From positions 31,248,580-31,312,579 of the forward strand of contig CM051510.1 of assembly GCA_028015205.1 (NCBI GenBank): 64,000 bases of DNA, in the 5' to 3' direction. The translations under genes were made by a program, and so were the position numbers. Of the stretch, positions 1-12,300 are shown in pieces (position 1 is the first letter of the stretch; every line of letters begins with the position of its first letter). The stretch comes from Mytilisepta virgata. Its lineage: Eukaryota > Mollusca > Bivalvia > Mytilida > Mytilidae. Under the pieces are notes generated by a model. It had not been told where the DNA came from and made no database searches. It worked only from the letters and a program-made list of their open reading frames with translations.

Positions 1-279
1 TAGTCTTTTGTGTGTACCAACTCTTCCCAAATACATTTGCCACCCATACTCTGCAAAAATATTCACCAGTATCTTGAAAACTGCACGATTCTATATTTAG
101 TGTAGACATTTTCTTGCTTGTTATAGCGGATAATTTTCTGATGAATATCCCATTTCTATAATGCAACCAAGAAGCAAAGGCATACGGAAATCTAGGAATT
201 TTTTCCATTTGACATGCAATCGAAGCATTAGATGAATCTTTACAGTCAACTGAACTAGTGACTTTAAGTCGAATGTTCC
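1..279 (-). CDS. Ig domain exon 3 (incomplete at window edge)
   Basis: Acceptor ttctttgcag|GGAAC, phase 1. The reading is open for 93 codons to the window end. It has ASIACQM (first Cys), FASWLHY (core Trp), STLNIESCSFQDTGEYFCRV (second Cys with the diagnostic D-x-G-x-Y-x-C) and then a typical F/G strand region. This is the clearest Ig domain of the three. The donor lies outside the window. Confidence 0.85.
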
Positions 280-3200
280 CTGCAAAGAAAACAGTTCTTT
301 TTACAGGTATAATGATCACATAACATTTTTAACATTATTCAATACATTGTACCTTTCAATTAGATAAAGTATAGGTTCATCTAGTAAAACACACATTTCG
401 CTCAACTCAAACCATAAGTTCGTCATCAAACATGCAGGCGTAGGGATACACCTGTTACTGACTACAACCGACTTACATATAGTATTTAACAAGCTGACAG
501 AGCAACACAATTTATTTAATACATCAATGCAATAAACAGCAAGGTTTACAACGAATTTTCTAAGGGTAATAAACAATTTAGCACCAGTAATTGAATTAAC
601 TTTAATCCATTTTATCAGTATTTAGCTCTATTATGGCTTTTAACGTATATCGACTTGAGAAGAACTGATGAGTTTTAAGAAGACTAAATACATGCATATA
701 GATCTTGTCTATCAAAACTGATACCTTCACTACCACAAAATGCATGATTGTGCCTGCTGTTCGACGCTAGCTTGAAAGTGATACTTTGAAATTTGCTTAT
801 TGTAATCTTAGGAGTATTTTCCTCCTGTTCAGCACTATCCTTTGCTAATTTTAGTTTTCCCGATTGGTCATTTTGGCATCTGGATCTGTTATTCAACTTT
901 TATAAGTATTTTGGCTTTCAAACTTATTGGCCATTAGCACAACCGTGCAGAAATAAGCAGACGAAATATGCATATCTGTTTTGCGCCTAATTGGTATTAG
1001 AAAGTATATAATTACAAAACAAAAATGACAAAGTGGACAACAGGAAAAGTCAACAGTAAAATGTTAATATATCAACAAACAGAAAGAATCCCGGACAGAA
1101 AGAATATAAAAGAGCACAAAATATAACCATAAACACAACAGAGAGTCACGATAGTCTGACTTAATACAGACACTAAGCAGTGGTTAAGCCGGTCCAAACC
1201 TCTCCCTTATCTCCTGACATTCTGGTATATAAAACATACTATAAAAGCAAATACAGTATGATTGCCCAACAACATAACCAATTTCTATAACTGCAACAAT
1301 TTGTTAAAAGGTACATAATTTAGATAGCACCATCAGAACGTGCCCGTTTTAACAGTAAGACTAGCTCTCATTCTTGGTCTGATTTGTCGCTCTATTAAAC
1401 AAAATTGTTAGCACTCCCATACAGGGTTTACTGCTATTTAGTCATCGAGTGCAACCAGAAATCTGCAGTATTCGTGCGAGGCCATTAAAAAGCTACAGTC
1501 TTCAGGTCATTTGGAGGAAGAACAATATTTCCATAAGTACACAAACTTTCGTAGTTGAAGCCCATATTGTGAAAAGATCCTACGTAACTTCCAAATTTTT
1601 GTGGGTAATTGGTGATACTTTTGGATTTATTCACGATATTAGGGACGAGATCAAAAGTTCAATGTAGGATAAAAAAACTGAATTCAAATACCTTTTTCAC
1701 TGACCCCCACCACCCCTTTTAACTTAATTTGGGAAAAATTGATTGACCAATATGGGCATATCCAAAATCGATGTCGGATAACAAAACTTGCAGCGATGTT
1801 TAACCCCAATCCCACCCCCACCCCCAAACTACTTGAATTAAGTTTTTTATTCTACATTGAACTTTGATCTCGTCCCTTACAATAGAAACTTCATGTAGAA
1901 TTGAAAAACCCGTTCATGGTACGTGCTTTTCTGAACGCCTGGTATTTAGGTAAAAGATGATGATATTATATAACTTTTTAGCGAATAAGCAGTTTTAGAA
2001 ATAAATAACCCTTTAATTAATGCTTTTTAGTAATCGCATGGTTTCGCTCGTTAAAATATTTTAACCTTGAGCAATTCATGCAGAACATAAAAGGTGTGAT
2101 ATTTACACGATATACAATATTTTCACAGAACATGAATAGATAAGCATTACCGAGATCTTCATCGGACAACTGGATTCACTCCTGGCTTACATGTTTATAT
2201 ATAATATATTTTATATGTAAAAAAAAAAAATTCCCGGGTATATCTATCTGTTTTGTCATTACATTTGGTTTAATCAGTATCACTTTTAGAAGACAATACA
2301 TAATAAAAGTAATGTTTCTGAATTTCTGAATTCAGCGTAAGATCAAAGACGGTGTCGCGGTGCATGCATTATTTTTGGAAAAGGCAGATATTTGTTCAAA
2401 TTAAGCTTACCCAACACTTCTACCAAGAAACAGTCAGAGGTGCTCTCTCCTGTTCGCAGTTCGACTGAACAAGAAAATTTGAATGTGTCATCGTAAGAAA
2501 AGCCTTTATATCGTATGCTATATTCCATTTTATCGACAGAACAATAGCATTCGGTAGTAAAACATATGGATTTTTTCCTGCTTGAAAAACATCCATCCGA
2601 ACCTCTTGTTAGAGACGTGAACGGTTGATCATTTATGTAAAAAAGTAAACTTGAGTTAACCGGTACTGACGTTGAGCAATTGACCTGAAATTCTTCGTTT
2701 ATGTCAACATAGTTACGTCCATGTACTTGTACAACTGAAGATGATGTGTAATCTGCAAAGAAATTATATAATGGTAAAAAAAAATTTACATCGCATGAAA
2801 GATGTTTGTGTTAATTATACATCGTTTTATAATCTTTTTAACCGGACATTGTGTATGTTACAAATGCATTTTTGTTTTGAGGAAATCCTTTGAGGATTAA
2901 TTTCCTTAATTTGTAACGGAAATGGTAAAAATGTTAAAAAAAATCTATAAAACATATAAACTCCAAAAATAAATGATGTGAAAGGCTTCTTTTGGAAACA
3001 TCTGACGCCAAAGGCCTCATCCAGTTCAAAACCAGACCGTTTGATCTGAGAAGAATCTATTTTAAAAAATGTCCATTCAATATGAATGCACCTCGACAAA
3101 AATGTACAATACTCACTAATCGTCTTTGCAAATCCAATTACAGTATTTTATATACATATACGTAGAGTATGTTTCAAGAATAAGCTTGAACATTTGTTTG

Positions 3201-4180
3201 AGATTTATTTACTTGAAATAGGGCGGAATCAGAGTAATAAATATCGACTTTAGTATATACTAAAATGAATTAGTATATGCTAAAATTATTTGGGATACCC
3301 TAAAATAAAAATGATTTGAGGATATAAAAAAATCGATAATTATGACCTTGATTCCGCTCCTTAATTTTATGTGCTCGTTATACACATTGGTTCTATTTAG
3401 ATGTTTTCTGATTGTAACATATTATACTTCATCCATGTAGCTTTCCTTTGCAATGTTGTTTATTTTGTGTGTTTTTGCACGTGAGTCTCAAAGGATATTA
3501 GATTGTGATGAATGTATTAGCTTAAAAATATTTAATTATCATTTATAAAGTAATATTAGTATCTTGTCTAAACTAGTGCTTTTTAGTTTCTAATTAAAGT
3601 TAGTCAATCTATAACTTAACATTACCTTTATTCATGTGTAATAAAAAAGTAATTATGTTAAAACATATTCCCTAGTATCATAAAATAAAAGACTCAACTA
3701 TTACCAACAACATGAGCATACGCCTTGTCATTATGGGCTCCATGTCGACATGACCAATTCCCATACATTTGGCGGTGGCTGTCAATTTTACCATGAAGTG
3801 TAAAAATCGTTTCGTTGGTCGTGAGATTCTGTGTCACACTTCCATTTTCATGATAATGAAAACAAGATGATGTCGGGACAGGAAGAAGGCAGTAAGCCTG
3901 TTCATTGCCAAAGGGATCCTCAATTGAAACGCCTAGATCTAGCCTGCTGACTTTACAGTTCAATTGTAGAGTCCCTTCTTTTACCCTCCATCTCAAACAT
4001 ATAAGGCAACTACAGTCTGGGTATCCTGAAAAAAAAATAGTGATCAACATTATGACAAAATAATTAAAGAAAACAACAGTTACATTATTGCATTAAACTC
4101 TCTTTTACGACTGAAAGAGAAAATTACACACACCCACCATGTAATAATATCAAGCAAGCAAAAATCGCATAGACCTTCAT
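1..4180 (-). CDS. Multi-immunoglobulin-domain secreted or membrane protein, 5' part of gene (runs off window start)
   Basis: Spliced gene read on the minus strand. A signal-peptide exon (4138-4180) is followed by three exons, 3705-4025, 2411-2752 and 1-279 (incomplete). Each has a good acceptor (pyrimidine tract plus cag) and, where visible, a GT donor. All the introns are phase 1, the usual arrangement for single-exon Ig domains. The third domain carries the canonical end of an Ig fold (Cys, Trp, then DTGEYFCRV). The first two are cysteine-rich and more divergent. This suggests an extracellular recognition or adhesion protein; whether it is anchored or secreted depends on sequence beyond the window. 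An unseen exon inside the 2.1-kb intron 279-2411 cannot be excluded. The Ig identity is firm for the last exon and good for the others; the precise family is not recognised. Confidence 0.8.
1639..1879. repeat. Foldback (long inverted repeat) in the Ig-gene intron
   Basis: Left arm 1639-1688 and right arm 1831-1879 are inverted copies about 90% identical over 48-50 bp (ends ttagggacgagatc / gatctcgtccctta). The spacer is about 140 bp and contains a CCC-rich stretch. It looks like a small non-autonomous foldback or MITE-like insert. No target-site duplication was established. Nothing else is evident between 280 and 2410. Confidence 0.7.
2411..2752 (-). CDS. Ig-type domain exon 2 (divergent, cysteine-rich)
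   Basis: 342 bp, phase 1 at both ends; acceptor ctttgcag|ATTAC and donor TTGG|gtaagc. The translation has EEFQVNCSTS near the N-terminus and FKFSCSVEL near the C-terminus, giving the two Ig cysteines in beta-strand-like contexts. In between is a Cys-rich insert (CFSS, SICF, TECYCSV). No Trp in the usual position was seen. Assignment rests on the exon architecture and on its neighbours as much as on sequence. Confidence 0.65.
3705..4025 (-). CDS. Ig-type domain exon 1
   Basis: 321 bp, phase 1 at both ends, acceptor after a run of T (cag|GATACC) and donor GTTG|gtaatag. It encodes about 107 residues with Cys early (LQLNCKV), potential N-glycosylation sites (NGS, NLT, NET) and a late GNWSCRHG with Trp-x-Cys where the second Ig cysteine belongs. 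Extra Cys residues (CLICLRW near the start, CLL and CFHY mid-domain) suggest additional disulfides. The spacing fits an Ig-like fold, but the canonical DxGxYxC is replaced by MYGNWSC. Confidence 0.7.
4138..4180 (-). CDS. Signal-peptide exon of the Ig-domain gene
   Basis: The exon begins with ATG (4178-4180) and encodes MKVYAIFACLILLH plus one base: a short basic start then a hydrophobic core, as in a secretory signal. The donor reads ATG|gtgggtg at 4137. The single base left over joins GA of the next exon to make Gly, so the frame continues. I chose this ATG over the longer reading from 4324 because it places the hydrophobic stretch at the N-terminus and the splice phases agree. Confidence 0.75.
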
Positions 4181-4324
4181 TTTGTGTTGTATGTCATCAA
4201 ATAACTTTTTTCCAATAATAAACTGCAATTTTCTCTTTGAAGAGGAAACACAATGTACTCTATCTAAAAAATAACGATTAATTTCCTCATTTTCTTCCCT
4301 ATAATGCTTTAAATACATATACAT

Positions 4325-4856
4325 TTAATGATAAAAAAATGCATCGAAATGCAATAATCTCCACGAGGTGTTAGTGAAGAAGGAAATAAATCTATCAATA
4401 ACATTAATTTTATTCTATGACAAAGACTATTTCTACACTTTACATTGGGAAACACAATAAAATAGCAGATGAATTTACTGTAGTGAATCTCGTTTCAGCT
4501 CAATGCTAGTTTGTTTTAATTGAAAGGCTATAAAGTGAAATACCCAAAAGTATCATTTTCGTTTTTTGATAATTTCTTTAATTTTTTTTTCGGAGAATTA
4601 GCTCCCCCTTTCAAACATTCCTTGTCAGACGGTTTTTGTATTCTCGAATATTATTGTCAGCTGTTGAATGATAATTTCAATAATCTTTTTCATATTCTGT
4701 TATTTACATCTGAGAAAAACCGAGACAAGAGAACTGATACCAATTAGCCGTACATGTATATAAGCAGCTATGCAAGCCTTACATACGAGAACATTCTAAC
4801 CCGGCTATATATATATAATATTTATTGTCCTACCAAATTTGGCGGTTCTAGCAATC
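4325..4856. other. Intergenic, nothing recognised
   Basis: AT-rich sequence upstream of the Ig gene start. It should contain that gene's promoter, but I see no convincing TATA box or conserved site. The open reading of about 75 codons at 4520-4747 on the plus strand is low-complexity Phe/Asn-rich and has no family features. Confidence 0.4.
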
Positions 4857-5110
4857 GGTCACCTTGTTGGAAATCATACTGTATTGGTTTTTATAGTATG
4901 TTTTTATACACCTGAGTGGCAGAATGAAGGGGTTTGTTACCCATAAATCCGGTTTAACTCCACCACTGTTCAGTATCTGTACCAATTCAGACTATCCTGA
5001 CTATCTGTTATATATGTTTGTGTTTTGTTTCCTTTTATGTTATTTTTTGTCCGGGGTTCTGTCTACTGGCGATGATTGAATGGTCTGTCATTGTTGACCT
5101 TCCTGTTATC
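4857..5110. repeat. Dispersed repeat, family shared with 41.77, 42.72 and 43.84 kb
   Basis: Two modules. 4857-4908 (ggtcaccttgttggaaatca...) recurs at 41767-41815 and 43838-43890. 4925-5010 (ccggtttaactccaccactg...tctgtaccaa) recurs at 42725-42810. Copies are roughly 75-85% alike by eye. No coding capacity is seen. The element class is unknown; the family is probably a degraded transposon. Confidence 0.6.
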
Positions 5111-5156
5111 CATTTTGTTTTTAAGCAAAATTATGTATTATTTTCATTGGAATCAC

Positions 5157-5351
5157 TTCTCTCATTACAAACGGTGGAGGACAACGTTTGCAGGTGTAAG
5201 ACACCTATGTGGAATATTCATTTCTCTCATTACAGGCTGTTGAAGACAAAGTTTGCCGGTGTAAGACACCCATGTGGAATACTCATTTCTCTCATTACGG
5301 ACGGTTGAAGACAAAGTTTGCGAGTGTAAGACACCCATGTGGAAAATTAAG
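5157..5351 (+). repeat. Three tandem copies of a 65-bp unit
   Basis: Units start at 5157, 5222 and 5287, each beginning ttctctcattac and containing ggtgtaagacacc, itself a 5-bp stem with a 3-nt loop. A fourth, isolated copy lies at about 6081-6142. Units differ by several substitutions, so the array is not recent. The last unit runs into the palindrome at 5349. Confidence 0.85.
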
Positions 5352-5514
5352 AATCTAACACCGGTGCAAGTGCGAGATAAGGAAATCTCAGACATCCAAG
5401 GGTAAGATTTGATCGTTCTCTAACGAGAATCCGCCGAGTTAGAGAACGATCAATCTTACCCATGCTGTTTGAGATTTCCTTACTTCGCACAAGCATAACC
5501 GATGTTAGATTCTT
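5349..5514. repeat. Long palindrome with 76-bp arms
   Basis: Left arm 5349-5424 and right arm 5438-5514 are inverted copies, nearly perfect over the inner 40 bp (gttagagaacgatc...), with a 13-bp spacer. Outer ends read aagaatctaaca / tgttagattctt. A transcript would form one very long hairpin. Part of it (gagataaggaaatctca) also occurs at 6031-6048 next to a short palindrome, so it belongs to a repeated family. Confidence 0.85.
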
Positions 5515-6740
5515 TTTCTCACTTTGTTTGCGATAGAAATAGTGTGGGGACTGACATTGATCACCTGTTCGTGACGTAACACTATGCGTAGCAATATGCT
5601 GTATCACACATGTAAATGAACGATGTGCACAGTAAAATAGGATTTGAAAAACGAAGTTGAAAAACAAATTTTAGGTTGTAACCATTATTTTTTAAGATAA
5701 AATGTAATAAAATTAATTTTTTTAATCCATCAAAACAATGAAGTATGGCTAAACACATTTGAATAACACAGTTATATTGACGGTCAGGATCAGTACTTTC
5801 AATTTTCCCTGTCGCGCTTGGGAGCGGAGAAATGAATGTTCAAGTTGAAAGTGCATCCATTGATCGTAGATTTATAGAAAACGGAATTCAGAAAGTGAGA
5901 TGGAGTTTGTTTGAAAATGTATGAAGTAAGAGGATATCGGTATTTTTTGCATATTAGTCATAACACGCCCCGACACTTTGGTGATAGTTTTTTACGGGAA
6001 AAGGCATGTGTTTTATCTCAACCCATGGGTGAGATAAGGAAATCTCACACCTGAAAAAATTAGAATTGTGAGAAATCCTTTTCATTAATTACAAGCGGTT
6101 GAAGACAAAGTTTGCCGGTGTAAGACACCAATGTGGAATATCCTTGTCTTACATCACACAACACAAAACGTAACGTCACAGTACATTTCGTCGACGTCAT
6201 AATATCAAAACGTCAAGAAAACATCAACCTTCCCGGATTTGGACGTAAACTTTCGAAACGACATCGCTAATAAAAAGAAAACTAATACATGATTATCATT
6301 TGAAATTTAATTTCGAGTTTTATACTTTTTAGTATAAAACCAATTTGCGTATGATCTTTCTGATTACGATGTTAGTTTTTCTCTAGAATCCCCGTATTGT
6401 GATCCATCAGGTGGAATTCCCCTATCGTACATCTCTCTGTATAGTCACATATATATTCTTATACATTGACTTGTGCTCGGTATTAATTTTCAAATAAATA
6501 TAATATCTTAATAATAAATTAAGATTTTGAGTTACGCTATTTTGAGCTTTCTATTTAAATATCTTCATTCATTCTACAATTCTTTTTCAGCTTCTGATTC
6601 ATTTTTTGTGCTTTCTATGATTGTTGTCTTCACCATTTGTTTGCTTCATAGATTTCTTTTTTACACCCAAGTTTAGAATACTGCTAAGTACAAAATACTG
6701 ACAAGGTGATAATAGACCACTTCTCTCTGGCATGTCCGGG
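5515..6740. other. Intergenic with repeat scraps
   Basis: Holds the isolated copy of the 65-bp unit (about 6081-6142) and a short palindrome around 6016-6050 (tatctcaacccatgggtgagata). No coding sequence is supported. Confidence 0.5.
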
Positions 6741-7894
6741 CAATTTTTTTTTCTCAACTTGCCCCCCCCCCCCCCCGTGTGGGTCCCGGGCAAACAAATA
6801 GAATAAGCCCACAGCTCCTCGGCTTGACGTAAGAGGCCCCTAAAGAGGCGGCATGTTTGCCGTGTGTCGCAAACCTGTGTCGGTAATAGGGAGTGTTCCT
6901 GGATGGCCGGATAAACGGTCGCGATTACCATCTAGGGCACAACCTTCACCAAGACGGGACACCGAATGGACCTGGTTCGGTGAATCGGCCGGTCACATCA
7001 ATCCTTTTAAAATACTTCAAATATTTTTTGTTTCCATCAAATGTTTTCTCTTAATTCTAAATTCCTGATTGGCGGATTGATATTGGCTCATGGGTCACAC
7101 ATTTCAACATGCTCAAAATTGTTTACGTTCGAATTTGGCATTTTATTCTCTTTCGTTGTTTCTATTTAGTTTATTTTCTATAAGTTCTTCTCTGTAAAAG
7201 ATATTGTATTTCATAGATTTCACTATTATTCAGTTTCATTTTCATTTTTGGTTTGACAATTTTCCTATAACCTGCTCAAGAATGGCTGGATGGTCCCAGT
7301 CCAGCCAAAAAATGATCACGTCTTACCCTCTGCTGTTTTCTCGTGGTTGTTTGAAAAAGACCCAAAAGAGCCCACAATGATACCTTGGATGAGTGGTAAC
7401 CCTGTATCTAATAGGTTGATGTTTGGGTTCCTGGGTCTTGGAAAATGACCACTGACGGAAACACGGAGAAGGCAGTGGCTAATGTGACAAGGCTTCCTCG
7501 GCTTAATGAGGCCACATGTTTGCCGTGTGTGGATACCCGTAAGGATAGAGGACGGGATCCTGGTGGCTGAAACACGCCACTTTGGCCCTTACTTTATCTG
7601 AAACGGGCGGTCGGATGGGCCCAGTCCTGATCAATCGGATGGTCACGCCAAGCCCTTGAACTTGACCTTTCTCTAATATGTACAACAATAGTACCATTTA
7701 CATAGGTTGGGTTCAAGAAGGCGGTGACTCATGCGTCAATCGTGTAGATGTTACTTTTGGCGGTTGTCTTGTCGGGCAACCCTGGCATAAGACTTGTGCC
7801 CATTAAGAGGTACTGTATGCGAGTATCTTGTCAGTGTATCCTTGGTGTTTGTCGCATATGCGGCAGACATACATCGTTTTGATGCTACTCCGAG

Positions 7895-9360
7895 GTGGTC
7901 ATTTCAAGTCACAATTCGGAAAAACCTCTTTCTAAAATTTCACAGTTCGTATTACAAAAGACAATCCAAAGTCGTGCTGGCAGTGTTAAAAATGTTACCA
8001 AACTAAAATCAGGAAGTCTTCTTGTGGAATGTATTCGGCCTCAACAATCTAAAAAATTTACTTTCTTTGGCTGCTATTGGTACTCTTCCTATTTCGGTAA
8101 CTCCTCACAGGACACTAAATTCTTGTCAGGGAGTTATTCGAGATAGAGACCATGACCTTCAAGAACTTTCTGAAAATGATATCTGTGAAGAATTAGAACC
8201 CCAAAATGTTTCGAAAGTCAAAAGATTCACAAAAAAAAACAACATAATTAAACTTCATACTTACCTTCTCAGTTTTGATCTCCCGAAAGTTCCTGACCAC
8301 ATCTACATTGGCCCCTACAGAATTAAGGTTGATACATATGTTCCGAACACTATCCGTTGTTTCAAATGTCAGAAATTTGGACAGGGTAGGACTGTCTGCA
8401 AGGGAATCGAAAGGTGTGTCAAATGTTCTGTAGCTGGACATTCCAGTTTTGAGTCCGAAGGATCAACAAAATGTGCAAACTGTGGTGGAGATCACATGTC
8501 AAATTCCAGGATATGTGATCATTACAAAACTGAACTTCAAATTCAAAAAATTAAAGCGGAAAAAAATATTACTTACCAAGAAGCCGGGAAATTGGTCTCT
8601 GTCTCGAATAACTCGACTCGCAGTTCTACTTATGCTGACAAGGTGAAATGACCTCCAACTACAAGATCTCTTGTCTCTGTTCAAACAGTTTTTACATGGC
8701 CGCATGACACTGAATATCCAGTACTTCTTTTTGAATTTGATCCATCCAAACTAAAATCCAGTACCCAGACTTTCAGTTCTTCGCAAACATCAGCCTCATC
8801 TCTACCTTTTAACCACGTTGAGATGGCTGATATCTACCTCAACTCCAATGTTGACAAAATGATGCACGAAGAATTCGGAAGAAAACTCGAAATTTCATCA
8901 AACGCTGCTAAAAATGCAAAAGCTCAACCCCGAGCACAAAAAACCTTCTACCTCAAAAAATCAGTCTTCACAACAGAAAACTTCTAACAAACAGTCGTCA
9001 CCTAAAACGTCTTCAACAAAGCAATCATCAGATAAACAGTATTCTTCAACAAAACAGTCATCACCTAAACAGTCTTCATCACAACACCAAAGAACTCGTT
9101 CCAACTCAACAAAAAAGACCAACCCTAAACAAAGCACTTGTCGACTTAAGAAGGCAGAAAAGCACTTGGTCAAATTCCAAACGCTGTCATCAGAGTATGG
9201 CGATGATGAAAGTCAAATGGATATAACCCCAGATGATTCTTCTGAATCTATCTGGGGTGTCGCAAAACCAAGTGCCTTTGCTGAGAGGAACAGAAGTTAT
9301 TTCCCCCCCTCCCCCCCAGGCAGGGCAAAGCTCCAGATTCTCGCCAATTCGTCCGCCTAA
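7895..9360 (+). pseudogene. LINE ORF1: gag-like RNA-binding protein with three zinc knuckles (frameshifted)
   Basis: The N-terminal part (frame starting 7895: FVLQKTIQS, VKNVTKLKSGSLLVE) resembles the fold preceding the knuckles in gag-like LINE proteins. It shifts frame near 8050 into 8022-8651. That stretch carries CFKCQKFGQGRTVC, CVKCSVAGHSSF and CANCGGDHMSNSRIC. The first and third are CCHC-like; the second lacks its terminal Cys (Phe-Glu-Ser instead). A stop at 8651 separates this from a second piece (8914-9360) rich in Lys-Gln-Ser repeats, a low-complexity C-terminus. The last stop lies 3 bases before the ORF2 ATG. Role: binds element RNA. Non-functional here. Confidence 0.8.
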
Positions 9361-9363
9361 AAT

Positions 9364-12300
9364 ATGAACAACATTGTACAATGGAATTGTCGGGGTTTAA
9401 AAGTTAATTTAATTGAAATATCTTTACTTGTCCAAGCTTTCCTACCTGTTGCCTTTTGTCTCCAAGAAACTCACTTAAAGAAAAACGATAATGTAAATAT
9501 AAAAAAATTACTCTCTTGACAGTGCTAGAACTAAACAGGATGAACGGGCTGCAGGTGGCTCTTCGATCCTTATTAAAAACAACGTCATTCATAGTCAAAT
9601 AAATTTGAACACTGATCTCCAGGCAGTTGCTGTTCGCCTTTCTCTTAATAAGACTATTAGATTATGTTCTGTGTATAACCCTCCAAACAAAAACTTGGAA
9701 ATTAGTTCACTCAAAACTTTGACGGATCAGTTACATGCCCCATTTCTTCTTATGGGTGATTTCAACGCTCATAATCTTGTTTGGGCAGTAATTCACAAAA
9801 CGATAAAGACAAAAAGATCGATGATTTTTTAAATCAGAAAAGCTTGTGCAGTTTCAATGATGGATCTGATACCTATCTCCATCCGGGGAATGGTTCTTAC
9901 TCTGCTATCGATTTAACAATTTATGACCCTTCGTTATTACTGGATTTCTCATGGCGCGTCCATGATGATTTGTGTGGAAGCGACCACTTTCCCATAATTT
10001 TGGAAAATTTATTTCCAATTGGCCTTTGTTCGAGCAACTGAAGAAAGATACTTTTGATAATGTTATTAATCCTGTCCTTAAATTTAGTGAAACGTTAGTA
10101 TCGATAGCTGAGAGAACCATTCCTAAAACCTCGACAAATCAAAAACAACCCAACAAATCATGGTTTGACGATGATTGTGAGGGGGCAAAAAGAAATAGGA
10201 AGAAGGCCGAACGACAATTAAATAAGCATCAAACCCAAGATAATTTAAGTAGCCTCCGTATATTCCGTGCAAAAGCGCGTCGAACATTGGAACAAAAAAG
10301 ACGAAAGTCTTGGCAAAACTTCGTCTCAAAAATAAATTCTCATACTCTAATGAATAAAGTTTGGAACTTTATACAAAAACTAAACGGTAAAAACAGGAAA
10401 GCCAATCTTCACCATCTAAAAGATGGGCAAACCTTTTTAACAGCAGAAAATGAAATATCTCAAAAACTTGGTGAAACCTTTTCAAAAAAATCTTCTTCTC
10501 AAAATTACTCCCTGGAATTTCAACGTATTAAAAACCGAACCGAAAAAACCAAACTTAACTTTCGATCAAATAATGCAGAAGACTACAACCGTCCTTTCTC
10601 TCTTGGTGAACTAAAATATTCTCTGGAAAAGGCCCATGACACAGCATGTGGCCCAGACGATATTCATTATACACCACTGAAACACCTTCCTGACACATGT
10701 TTAGAAACTCTTTTGGATCTCCTCAATAAAGTATGGGTTACTGGTGACTTGCCTTCCATCTGGAAGCAAGCTACAGTTATCCCTATTCCCAAACCTGGGA
10801 AAGATAATTTTGAATCGTCGAATTATCGGCCAATTGCCCTCACAATTTGCGTATGCAAGACGATGGAACGGATGATCAACGACCGCCTTGTCTTGTTTCT
10901 CGAGACCAATGGTCTCATGTCCAGTGTGGATTCCGGCAGGGCAGAAGCACGTTAGATCATCTTGTTCGCTTCGAGTCTTTCATACGCAACGGGTTTTCTA
11001 AAGGTGAACACGTGGTGTCGGTCTTTTTCGACCTTGAAAAAGCATACGACACCATTTGGAAACATGAAATTTTAAAAGACTTAAATGATATGGGGTTGAA
11101 AGGTAGATTACCTTCATTTATTGATAACTTCTTGTCAGACAGACAGTTTAAAGTCAAGGTTAATACTACAATGTCTGACACATTTGAACAAGAGATGAGT
11201 GTCACTCAGGGGAGTATCCTCTTCGTTACTCTATTAAAATAAATAGTTTGGTTAAAACATTACAAACGAATGTTGAAGGCTCGCTTTATGTTGATGATTT
11301 TCTTATATGCTATAGAGTTGAAAATATACAACATAGAAAGACAACTACAATTATCTTTGAATACAATTGTAAAATGGGCTATGGAAAATGGTTTTAAATT
11401 TTCCAACTCCAAAACAGTATGTATGCATTTTTGTAATAAACGAAAACTACATTTAGACCCCGAACTTAAAATTTATAATTCTCCCATTAAGGTCGTCAAA
11501 GAAACCAAATTTCTTGGTGTTCTATTTGACAATAAACTTACCTTTCTACCCCATATCAAAATGCTTAAAGCTAAATGCTTGAAGGCATTGGATATTTTAA
11601 AAGTTCTTTCCAGCATTGACTGGGGTCCTGCCAAAAACATTTTATTAAATCTATATCGATCACTTGTACGACTAAAACTTGATTATGGTTCCATTATATA
11701 TGGATCTGCTCGCAAATCCTATATAAAGATTTTAGATACTGTTCACTACCAAGGCCTACGTTTGCCAATGGGGCTTTCAGAACATCTCCTGTGGAGAGTT
11801 TATATGTAGAGGCGAACGAGCCGTCTCTTTATAACCGTAGGATTAAACTTGGTTTACAATACTTAACCAAGCTCAAAGCATATCCTTCAAATCCTGCATA
11901 CGACTGTGTTTTCAATCTTCTCCATGAGGATTTATTTGAACATGAAAATAAAATTCATCCATTTGGTATTCGGATGAAACCACATATTTCTGGTTCTGAT
12001 ATCAATCTTGATGAAATAGCCCCTATCAATATACTTCAATCGCCACCTTGGCTTATACCTGAACCTAAATTAATTTTTGACCTCAGAAAACATAAAAAGT
12101 CTGAGACTAATCCCATTGAAATTCAGCAACAGTTTGCTGAAATTAAATCACATTTTTAAAGGTTTGATACAGTTTATACAAATGGATCAAAGACGGAGAT
12201 AGAGTAGCTGCTGCTCCTGTCTATGGGCAAAGAGCAGCAACCCTCAGTCTTCCATCTTCCAGTTCTAAATTTACAGCTGAAGCAAGAGCTATTATTCTTG

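Noticed and set aside
1449..1667. Plus-strand 72-codon open reading in the Ig-gene intron
   Set aside because: Partly overlaps the foldback arm and has no family features.
5157..5351. CRISPR-like array
   Set aside because: Three adjoining 65-bp units without spacers, in a eukaryotic context; a simple tandem repeat.
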